From Bacteriovorax sp. MedPE-SWde (GTDB lineage Bacteria > Bdellovibrionota > Bacteriovoracia > Bacteriovoracales > Bacteriovoracaceae): a stretch of 64,000 nt of DNA. The notes beneath the pieces were generated by a model that ran no database searches, had not been told where the DNA came from, and saw only the letters and a program-made list of their open reading frames with translations. Both the position numbers and the translations under genes were made by a program. Where the stretch lies: the NCBI GenBank assembly GCA_001874305.1, contig MPCU01000002.1:62001-126000 (forward strand), given 5' to 3'. Below are positions 34,236 to 45,300 of this stretch, piece after piece. The stretch's first letter is position 1; every line of letters starts with the position of its first letter.

Positions 34236-34985
34236 ATGTTCAAATCATCAAACCCAACATTTCGTCGTGATACCTATGCACCAGTTGCTCACGGACAAGA
34301 AACTATGTCTTATGCAGGTGTAACAAATAAGGGACTAATTCTCTTTGCTCTACTTATGATGACATTTATCTATACATGGAACTCTACAATGCAATCTCTT
34401 GCAGCGGGTGTCCAACAAGGTATGGGAATGTTCGTTATCGGTGGAGGAATTGGTGGATTCATCTTAGCAATAATTACAATCTTTAAAAAGGAATGGTCAC
34501 CTATCACAGCACCGCTATACGCACTATGTGAAGGTCTTCTATTAGGGTCAATTTCAGCTCTATATGAGTTTCAGTTTCAAGGTCTAGTTTTCAATGCTGT
34601 TACAATAACTTTTGGAGTGTTCATCTCTCTTCTTCTTATGTACAGATGGGGATTTATAAGAGCAACGGGAACATTTAAAAAGGTAGTCTTTGGCGCAACA
34701 GCTGCAATAGGACTCGTCTATCTCGCAAGTTTCGTACTTAGCTTCTTTTCAATTCAGATGCCACTGATTCATTCAAATGGAATTATGGGAATCGGTTTTA
34801 GTCTTGTCGTAGTTACAATTGCTGCTTTAAACCTAGTTTTAGATTTTGATTCTATTGAAAATGGAATCAAGATGAAAGCACCAAAGTATATGGAATGGTA
34901 TTCAAGCTTTGCTCTTCTAGTTACTCTTATTTGGCTATATCTAGAAATACTAAGACTACTTTCTAAACTTAGAAGTAGAGACTAA
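34236..34985 (+). CDS. Bax inhibitor-1/YccA-family membrane protein
   Basis: 249 residues with seven hydrophobic segments after a soluble N-terminus (RRDTYAPVAHGQETMSYAGV). Pattern ALCEGLLLGSISALYEFQFQGLVFNAVTITF and the late ALNLVLDFDSIENGIKMKAPKYMEWYSSFALLVTLIWLYLEILRLL match the BI-1/YccA group with its conserved acidic residues. Homologues are Ca2+-leak channels or bind FtsH; role here unknown. It follows rlmG after 10 bases and has AAGGAG, and is followed after 10 bases by the MAPEG gene, giving a three-gene operon. Confidence 0.92.
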   Translation: MFKSSNPTFRRDTYAPVAHGQETMSYAGVTNKGLILFALLMMTFIYTWNSTMQSLAAGVQQGMGMFVIGGGIGGFILAIITIFKKEWSPITAPLYALCEGLLLGSISALYEFQFQGLVFNAVTITFGVFISLLLMYRWGFIRATGTFKKVVFGATAAIGLVYLASFVLSFFSIQMPLIHSNGIMGIGFSLVVVTIAALNLVLDFDSIENGIKMKAPKYMEWYSSFALLVTLIWLYLEILRLLSKLRSRD

Positions 34986-34995
34986 GGAAAACCCC

Positions 34996-35406
34996 ATGAA
35001 TAATGTAGAACTATACTACCCTGTACTGACACTAATAATATTCACTGCTGCAATAATGTGCTGGCTTCTTATTACAAGAATCAGCGCAATGAAAAAACGT
35101 GAAGTGTCTCCAAAGTTTTTTAAAACACATGACAATGGGGAATGTTTACCTGAAATGGCAATGCAAGTTACAAAGAACTTCACCAACCTTCAGGAAGCCC
35201 CGATTATTTTCTATGCACTTTGTGTATTTTCAATAGTTTTAAATAAGGTAGATACAATGCAAGTCTATCTTGCGTGGGGATTTGTGATATCAAGAATGCT
35301 ACATTCTATTGTTCATATCACAGTGAATCACGTTAACTCTCGATTCATGATCTTTGGAATTAGTTGGGTATTCCTTATTGTACTGGCAGTAAGAATCGCA
35401 CTTTAA
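34996..35406 (+). CDS. MAPEG-family membrane protein
   Basis: 136 residues with four hydrophobic segments. The MAPEG pattern is seen in TRISAMKKREVSPKF, then MQVTKNFTNLQEAPIIFYALCVFSIVL and ISRMLHSIVHITVNHVNSRFMIF; the N.QEAP...F and R.LHS...H.. motifs are characteristic. Family members are inner-membrane glutathione- or lipid-linked enzymes and often have unknown substrates in bacteria. Last gene of the rlmG operon; its stop overlaps the convergent gene by 4 bases. Confidence 0.9.
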   Translation: MNNVELYYPVLTLIIFTAAIMCWLLITRISAMKKREVSPKFFKTHDNGECLPEMAMQVTKNFTNLQEAPIIFYALCVFSIVLNKVDTMQVYLAWGFVISRMLHSIVHITVNHVNSRFMIFGISWVFLIVLAVRIAL

Positions 35407-36158
35407 ATTCTATTAAGTAGTTTCTTTGAGCATTTCTTTTTATTTTTCTTATAAAGGAATGCTCCTTTTCTTAGTACTGTAAAACACTTCTTATCTTCTA
35501 AGTGATAATACTCACCAGTCCAACGGCTTGGAGAATCCTTAAGAAATATGGCCTGACTTCTCTTTTCTAAGTTCGTTAATTCTACTTCTGAAACTCTTAT
35601 CTCACCGCTCTTAGATACTCTATCTTCAGGACAAAGAAGTGTCGTATCAAAATTATACACGCCCATATAGAAAGGACGATTCCCTCTAGCATATCCTTCA
35701 ATACCTCGAGGTGTTTTAATTTTTATCCAGCTTTCATTCTTATTTTTTAGATCAGTTGAAACTTCAGATAGATCAACTTCGTAAACTTTGTTATCGATGC
35801 AAACTTTAAAGAAGTCTTCACCTAGTTCTTGAATATATTCAAATTTCTTCCCTGGCTTTTCTTTTAATGTTGGATCCATGAACTTATCAACTTTTAGAGT
35901 TCCGTGACCAACACGTCTTGTTAAAAGCATAGGAGTAAAAGAATGAAACTTCTCACATCTAGCAAGCCTATCGACTTCTTTTGATGAAAGATCAGGTTTT
36001 TCATAAATTCGTATACCTTTTACGGCCTTCTTGTAGCGAAGAATTTTACATCCCTCACCTTCACAACCGACAAAGAAATCACCGGCCTTAGGAGCACAAT
36101 CTTTAGCAAAAATTGAATATGAAAATAGGAATAATATAAATACTGAAAGAGATTTCAT
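35403..36158 (-). CDS. Secreted Cys-containing protein, unknown function
   Basis: 251 residues, signal peptide MKSLSVFILFLFSYSIFA, ribosome site GGTGAG. The segment after the signal peptide (GIRIYEKPDLSSKEVDRLARCEKF and WIKIKTPRGIEGYARG) resembles two bacterial SH3-type strands, suggesting a binding module; the rest ends with a Lys/Cys-rich tail (KKGAFLYKKNKKKCSKKLL). No firm family. It may act at the cell wall if SH3-like, but this is inference. Confidence 0.72.
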   Translation of the reverse strand: MKSLSVFILFLFSYSIFAKDCAPKAGDFFVGCEGEGCKILRYKKAVKGIRIYEKPDLSSKEVDRLARCEKFHSFTPMLLTRRVGHGTLKVDKFMDPTLKEKPGKKFEYIQELGEDFFKVCIDNKVYEVDLSEVSTDLKNKNESWIKIKTPRGIEGYARGNRPFYMGVYNFDTTLLCPEDRVSKSGEIRVSEVELTNLEKRSQAIFLKDSPSRWTGEYYHLEDKKCFTVLRKGAFLYKKNKKKCSKKLLNRI

Positions 36159-36339
36159 AACTCACCAAATGTTAAGAGATATTCACACAATTAAGTTAAT
36201 TTAATTTAAAGACAACTTATCTTTGCAAATATTTACTAAAGTTTCGTTCATAAGTCACTGTATTAGGGAAAATCATTCAATAAACCTTAAAATTATCAAT
36301 AGTTTAGACGATATGTATTCAGCATAAACAAAGAACAAC

Positions 36340-39300
36340 ATGGGGATGAGATTCTTAAATATGTTTAACTTAAAAAACTTGCTCATTTATTCACTTATCG
36401 CGACAACATCTGGTGTTGTTATATATAACTATATTTCAAATGAAAAAGTTGTAATAAAAGAAGCTCCTCTTAAACAAAAGTATCATCTTAATAAAGGTAT
36501 TCAATCAGACAATAGTTCAAAAAAGAGAACACCTTCATCAACTAACCTCTTAAAAGAAAAGCTTAAACCACTGAACAGGATTTCAGATAAGATAATCCCA
36601 TCAAAGAAAAAATTTTCGACGACAACTAATAAGAAGATATCAAGAAAGCCTTCTGGAAAAAAACCAATATATAAAATGCTACAGTTCGCTGAAGAAGTAA
36701 CTGGAGATCAAAAGGTAAAAAAGAAAGCTAATGAATCATTTGTAAACATAGGGCAAACAAGGGAAGTTACACTCAAAAGTAGCGAAGATAGTGAAAAGAT
36801 TGTAAATGCAACATCATCTAATAAAATTGCTCCAACAATTGCTCCGAAGATAAGGGGTACTATTCCGGCGCTAAATGGATTAATTACCTACAACAACTTT
36901 AATCTAATTTCCAAATCATATGCCGCAGCGACAACGTGTACAGGCGCTAAAGTGCAACTCTTTGATACACTTACAAAGACCGTACTATCAGATAATCCAA
37001 TCAGCTTTGATGACTTAAGTACTGAAACAAAGTTTGAGTTTGATCCTATGGATCTTGGACTAGATACAGAAACTCCAACAAAGTATATGTTAACAACTAC
37101 CGGTTGTGACCAATCATATGAAAGAATAGTAACAAGTTTCTACAAACTACAAGACCTATCCCCGACATCTACACTGATAAGTAAAATATACCTTAGTTCA
37201 ATCACAATTAACCCAGAAGATCTCGACGGAGAAAAACTGGATACTATTATTGAAGAAGTTCAATCAACAATATTACAAACAGATAATCCAGAAGATGCAT
37301 ATGCAACTTTAAATGCAAGTCCAGTTGTTCAAACGGCTTTTCAAGATGCATTTAACGGGGAGTCTCACACTAAACTTGCAGACGCTGCACCTGACGTAAC
37401 AACAATTAATGTGCCTGCTTCACTTAATGAAAAAGTATCTTCGATATTTTCTGTGACATCAGAACACTGGGATTCAACATACGTCACAGGTTATCAATGG
37501 GTACTAAATGGTGTAACACAATCAAACTCACCTTCATGGACCTATACTCCTTCTGCAAATGCACTACGCACAGTAAATATAGATCTCATTATAGGAAAGA
37601 AGAAAACGAATCCTGATAATGATGTAGATACAACACTTCCTCACCATATCTTCAATTACACTCTAGCTATTGCAGATGATTTTCCAACAATAGCACCAGA
37701 TATTTCAATAAATGCGGGAACAACAGATCCAACTCCGACTAGAGATATAAATCTAGATCTATCTACTGGAGCAACCAGTGGAGCAACATATGTAAATTGT
37801 GAATCCTTTAGCTCAATGGCCATTACAGAAGATAGTAATGTTCCTTCAAGTGGAGATTTCACAATAAATTGCTCAAATGCGACAACACAAATACTTCCAG
37901 TACACCTATATCGCGTTGCCGATGGAACAATTGATGTCAATATTTGGGCCAGAGATATCAATGGAGATATATCACCTAAGAAAACAGTTACTTTAGTGAT
38001 GGATACTACGGGTCCAGTATTTAATATCACTTCTCCGTCAGCTTTTTATCGAGCTGATACAAGTAACACGTTTAACTGGACTGTTAGTGACTCAAATCTA
38101 AACTCTGCAAATAATATGACAATTGAACTCTATGACGGAACGTCCTGGACTCAATTAACAAACCATACTGTGACCGATGGCCTCAATTCAAATAGTACCT
38201 TCAGTCAAAGCTACCTCCTGCCAAATCTTATTAGTGCTACATCTAAAGTTAGATTGTCACTGATGGATACTGCAGGAAATACAACAACTACAGAATCAGC
38301 GCTATTTGAAATAAGAAAACCAACAATTGCAATCCTTCCTTTAAGCTATGATTGGACTCTTGTTCCAAACTTAAGCCTAGGTAGTAATAATGGATTTACT
38401 GTAAGTAACACTGGAAATGCAGCAACAAAGAACTGTACAGCACCTTCCCTTACAGGTGCCAATATCTCAGAATTTGAGATAGTCACTGATACATGTTCAA
38501 CAAACGCCTTAAACCCGGCCTCAAGCTGTATTACGACAATCCGTCCTAAGCCAACGACAAAAGGAGTAAAGAACGCAACCCTAACATGGACTTGTGATCT
38601 TGATATAGTTACTTCTACTTTAACTTATACTTCTGCTAACAATCTTCCAGTAATGGGAGCAAATTCCGCTGAGACAACTCTTGAAGATACGGTGCTAAGC
38701 TTTACTGTAAATAATGCAACAGATATAGATAGTGATACTCTTACTTATTCAGTTGTGACCTCACCTTCAAATGGAGTTCTAAGTAATTGTCTAAATTCTG
38801 ATGGTGATTTGAATTGTGACTACACCCCTAATCCAAACTACTATGGTGCTGATAGTTTTACATTTAAAGCAAATGACGGCACTGCGGATTCTGCTACAGT
38901 TACAACCGTTAATATTACCGTTACATCTGTTAATGACAAACCAGTTATAGGTGCTAATCAAAATATTATTACAAATGAAGACACATTAGCGGCCTTCACT
39001 TTAAATAGTGCAACCGACGTTGATATACCAGTGCAAACTCTAAGTTATAAAGTCATCACTGCACCAACAAATGGTACTCTATCTAATTGTATCGATACCA
39101 CAACATACAAAACAGATATTATCTGTGACTACACTCCTAGTGCAAATTATAATGGTGGCGATAGTTTTACTTATGAGGCCTATGACTCAATCACTAATTC
39201 TGTTGCAACAGCAACTGTATCTATAACTGTTAACTCTGTTAACGATGCTCCAACACTGGCATCTGGTCAAACAGAGACAATAGCAGAGGACAACACTCTT

Positions 39301-42300
39301 AATTTCACTCTACAACTTGGTGCTGATATTGATGGTGATCCTCTAACTTATCCAATCGTATCAACGACAACAAATGGTGCACTAACTTGTAGCGGAACTC
39401 CGGCAACAAGCTGTAGTTATGTTCCAAGTTTAAATTTTAATGGAGCTGATTCATTTACATATAAAGTTAATGATGGCGCCCTTGACTCACCTACTCGAAC
39501 AGTAAATATTACTGTGACACCTGTTAATGATCAGCCAACACTAGTCGCCACACAGTCTGTTACAACAACAGAAGATGCTGTATTAAACTTCACTCTAAAC
39601 TCTGGTGCTGATATTGATGGTGATACATTAACTTACATTATTGTTTCAACGCCATCAACAGGAACATTAAGCTGTACAGGGGGAACATCTAATGCTTGTT
39701 CTTATACTCCTGTTGCTGATGATAATGGTGTATATACTTTCACTTACAAGGTTAATGATGGAACGGTTGATTCGGCCATTGCAACTGTAACAGTGAATGT
39801 TTCCCCATTAAATGATGCTCCGGTTATGGTTGGTAATCAGTCTCTGGCGACAAATGAAGACACTGCTTTTTCTATTACATTAAGTGGTGCAACAGATATT
39901 GATATTCCAGCTCAAACTCTTCAATACAAACTAATTACAGCACCGACAAATGGTGTTCTATCTGCATGTATTACTTCAGGAACATATTCGACAGATGTTA
40001 TTTGTACATATACTCCTGGTCTTAATTTTAATGGTTCAGACTCATTTACATATAGAGCGAATGATACAGTAACTGACTCATCAACTGACTCGACTGTTTC
40101 AATTACAATTAACGCTGTAAATGATGCTCCTACTCTAGCAGCAACACAGTCTGTTTCAACAAATGAAGATACTGCACTAACATTTGATCTCACGGCCGGA
40201 AGTGATATTGAATCAAGCCCACTGACGTATATCAAATTAACAAATACTACTAACGGTACAATTTCTTGTACTGGTGGAACAAGTAGAAGTTGTACATATA
40301 CTCCAAACGGCAATTACAATGGAGCAGATTCATTTACTTATAGAGTAAGTGATGGTTCACTCAACTCATCCACTGCGACAGTGAATATAACAGTAAATGC
40401 AATTAACGATGCACCAGTTATTGGCGCAAATCAGGCGATAGCTGTCACTGAAGATATAGCAAAGAACTTCACTATTACTTCAGCAACTGATGTCGATATT
40501 CCGGCCCAAACACTTCAGTATCGCTTAGTAACAGCACCTACTAATGGTGTATTATCAGCATGTATTACAACAGCTTCTTATATAGCTGATGTATCATGTA
40601 CATATACTCCTAACTCTAATTTTAATGGAGTAGATACCATTGTTTATAAAGCATATGATGGAATAACAGATTCAGTCGCTACAGCGACAATTACCTTTAA
40701 TGTAGCGGCCGTAAATGATGCGCCAACCTTAGCATCAACACAAGCTGTAGCAGTTGTAGAAGATACTCTTAAATCTTTCAACCTTACTTCAGGTTCAGAT
40801 GTTGATGGTGATGCATTGAACTACCTTATCGTAACAACTCCTACAAATGGTACACTCTCTTGTACAGGTGGGACTTCAAGGGTCTGTAACTATACTCCTA
40901 ATCTAAACTATAACGGAACTGACACATTCACTTATAAAGTAAATGATGGATCTTTGGATTCAACTCTCAACACTGTTACACTCACAGTATCTGCTGTTAA
41001 CGATGCTCCTACCCTCGCTGCGACTCAAGCCGTTACTGTTACAGAAGATACATTAAAGGCGTTTAATTTAACTACCGGTAGTGATGTTGATGGAGATACC
41101 CTAAGTTACGTTATTGTTACTAACCCAACAACTGGGACACTTAGTTGTACAGGAGGAACATCTACGGCATGTACATATACTCCTGTGGCCAATGATAATG
41201 GATCATATACTTTCACATACAGGGTCAATGACGGAAGTCTAAATTCAACAGTTAATACTGTCACTCTCAATATAACTGCGGTTAATGATGCTCCAGTAGC
41301 TGTTGCTAACCAGGCAATTACAACAGATGAAGATGTGGCAAAACCATTTAATTTGACAGTAGGTAGTGATATTGAAGGAGATACTCTTTCATATATAATT
41401 GTTACAAATCCAACAAATGGTTCTCTTTCATGTACAGGAGGAACATCCACAGCTTGTACATATACACCAAATGCGAACTATAACGGAGCAGACTCTTTCT
41501 CATATAAAGTTAATGATGGTGCTCTTGATTCGACTACAAATACGATTGTAGCGATCACTGTAAATTCAATTAATGATGCTCCACAAATGGCAGCAAATCA
41601 AAGTTTTACAACTGATGATAATGTAAATCTTAATATTACACTCTCCAATGCAACGGATATAGACGGAGATGCTCTAACATACAAAATAGTAACGCCACCT
41701 TCTAACGGTACTCTTTCAAGTTGTATTACAACAGGTTCATATGGTAGCGATTTAACATGTGTCTACGATGCTAATACAAACTTTAATGGTGTTGACACAT
41801 TTACATTTATTGCAAATGACTCAACAACGGATGCACCTACAGTTGAGACTGTTAGCATAACAGTTACAGATAAAACCGTACCAAGTGCACCTGCTGTTAT
41901 CTTAGCTCATTCTATATATAGAAAGACAACTTCAACATCCCTAACAGCGACAACTTGTTCTGACACACCATTCATTCTTATAAATGAAAGTACGCAACCG
42001 ACTTCAGGCGCTGCTGGATGGCAAGCATGTACTACAACGGCCTCAGCACTTAGCTATACATTGGCAAATACAAATCAAGGAACACACAATCTTAAAGTTT
42101 GGGCAAAAGATGCTTATAATAACGTTTCAACAGCATCAACTGCATTGACAGTAATCTATGACACTGTTCTTCCTTCTCTTGCTGTAACAAATCCTGGTGT
42201 GAGAAAGGGTGGTCAAACAGCAACTATTGACTGGACCCTAACAGAATTAAATATCAACAATACGAAACTATATACAATCGACTACTGGACTGGATCTACA

Positions 42301-45300
42301 TGGTCAAATATTTCGACTACTAAGACCGCAACAACAGGTCCACATACAACAGCACCGTTCTCAACAAGCTGGTCGGTACCAAGTCTTAACAGAACAGATA
42401 TAAAACTAAGAGTAGCAATTACAGATTTAGCTGGAAATACGTCTTCCGCTGAGTCGACAACTTTTGAAATTGATTCAATCGCTCCATCTGTTGCAATTTC
42501 TACTCCTCTAGCAAATACATATCACCAAACGGCCCTAACAATTACGGGGACATGTGAAACAGGTATAGACGTTGACCTAACAGGTGATATTCCAGCAAGT
42601 TTCTCAACATCGTGTACAGCAGGAACATTCAGTCAGCTAGTTAATCTTAGCTCTGGTGATGGTAATAAAACGATTACTACAACTCAGGTTGATCCAGCAG
42701 GTAACTCAAGCGCTGTATCAAGAACTTTTATTAGAGATGAAGTTGCACCTGCGATTGCTAAGACATCAGGTATTTCACCTGACTTCACAAAGAATAACCA
42801 ACCAAATGCTTGGGGTGGTACATGTGAAGGTAACTATACAATTTCTGTAACTGGTGATGAAACTACGTCATTTGCATGTACTTCAGGAACTTGGAGTTGG
42901 ACACCATCGGCAAAAACAGTTGATGGAACTTATACTTATAATTTAGCGCAAACAGATGGCGCAGGAAATACTTCAACACCTCTATCTGTTAGTTGGCAAA
43001 GAGATGCAACACCACCAGTATTTACGGCTTCTTCTCCTACTACAATACTAACAGGTCAGACAATTGGTTACACAAGTAACTTAGATTCCGTAACTCTATC
43101 TGGTACATGTGAAGGTACCAACACAATAAATATTTCAGGTGCACAGGCCACTGCCATATCTTGTTCCGCTTCAAGCTGGACATGGACAACTAATACTTTT
43201 GGTACTGATGCTGTGAGATCTTTCACTCTTACTCAGTCTGATGCTGCAGGAAATACATCTGCAATGACTCTAAACTGGACAAGAGATACTACAGGTCCAG
43301 CACTAGCAATTGATAACAACCTATTAAAGAACAATGACGGGACTGTGACATTCACAGGTTCATGTGAAATTGGATTAACTGTTAATGTAACAGGTACTGA
43401 TACATCATCTACAACTTGTCCTGCAGGGACATGGACATGGACAAGTGCTGCTCAAGCAAGTGATGCTAAAAGAAGCTATACATTTACACAAACAGCAACT
43501 GTTTCTCCATTTAATTCTACTGTAGTTAGTGGAGAATGGATAAGAGAGACAAATGCTCCAACGATTTCGGCATTTACAACAACTGCACCAAACCCTACAG
43601 TCTCAAGTTTTATAAGTACATCGATGACGGCAACGTCCCAAAATACAGAAGTTAGTCTTTCTCATTTTTGTATAAAATCAATCGATGGAACAGCACCAGC
43701 TGTTGGAGATAGTTGTTGGGTTGCAGTAAATTCACCGTCAGTTGGTCTACCGCTTGCCCAAACTTTAAACCTATCTAATTTCTCGTACTTACTAGGTTGG
43801 GTTCCAAGAAATTATGATGTTTTTCTATGGGTGAAAGATGAAGCAGAAAATATCTCAACAAATACTGCAACAATAAGTACTGATAAACTAAATATAACCT
43901 TTACTCCTGCAATTGCTCCAACAATTTCAGATGTTATTGCAGCTAGCACAGATCTATCAACTATACCTCCAACAGTTGGTCATTCTCAGGCAGCTGCTGG
44001 TACAGATCTATATGTCAGATGGAAAGCAGCAGATGATTCGGCCTTACCGGCAAATGCCATTTCTATTTACTATACAGAAGACGAAATTAACTTCACCGCT
44101 GTATCAGGAGGTGTAGGAATTGCTGCAAATCATAATAACTGCCCTTCTATTACTCTTGCGGCCAATGAAGGTTGTTTTAAATGGACTGGTGGTTCACCTT
44201 ACAATACGGCGTATAAAGTAAGAGTAAAAGTAACGGACCTTGGTGCCATGTCTGCGCAATCTATTTCCAATCCAGTTAATTCAGACAAGATTAAAATTCT
44301 TGCAGGTAATACTGAGTCTGGTCTTGGTGGATCGGCCCAAACAGCGCTTTTCTATACAAGAAGAGAAGGTTCTGAGTCTGATCCAGGAACACTCGTTGTA
44401 ACCGACAAAGGTAACGTATACGTTGCCGATTATAAACGTGGAATTCTTACTGTTGACCCAACTGATGGTAAGCAAAAAATCTTTATTTCTCAAACAGGGA
44501 CAAGTTCAGGAGACGGTGGTCCTGCAACAAGTGCGACTCTAAACTATGCTGTTAAGATTGCTCTCGACTTTCAGGGAAGACTATTGATTCTAGATAGAAA
44601 TAGAATTAGAAGAGTTGACCTCAATATGGCCAACCCTACAATAGATACGATTATTGGAGGTGGCGCAGACACTGGAGACACAGTTGCTAACCCACTTGAC
44701 GTTTCTATGTATTCTCATTCAACAAATAGCTGGACTGCCAGAGGTGCTGTTTTCTTTGCAATGCCAAACGGAGATATATATTTTCAATCTGACTACGCAT
44801 TAAAAGGATGGACAACACCAACTTATAGAATGAGAATTTATAGTGCTGCTACCGGACAAGTAACAAGTAAATACTTTTCTGGAACTGGTGATACATATGA
44901 TCCAACAATGAACGTAATGGGTTGTCAGATGCAGCATGTTGGATACGGATATAATCCGGCCAACTCACAAATTACTCACATTGAAGCGATTCTTAAGCAC
45001 CATAGCTCTTACACGACTTGTCCTAGAACTGACGCTGTCATTGGAGAGAGATATACAAGAACAGCTTTTGATCCTACGAGCTATACTTCTATTCCAGCAT
45101 CTACTGCTGACTCTTATAGATACTATCGTTACTTCCACACAACAGGTATGGACGGAAAAATGTATGTAACAATTGATAGGAATTATATTAATAGAGTTAA
45201 TGAAGATGGTACCTTTACAAGAGTTCTAGGAAATGGAAGTAGAGGCCTCTGTGCAGATGGTACAGCAAATACGTCTTGTGCTATGGACATTCAAGATATG

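Noticed and set aside
39921-40313. 130-codon antisense frame in the giant gene (also 37656-38030 and 41106-41450)
   Set aside because: Val/Ser-rich shadows of the Thr/Asn/Asp-rich repeats; no ribosome site or homology.
38640-41880. Possible CRISPR-like or DNA-level tandem repeat
   Set aside because: The periodicity is in the protein (about 98 codons); DNA copies differ at synonymous sites and there are no spacers.
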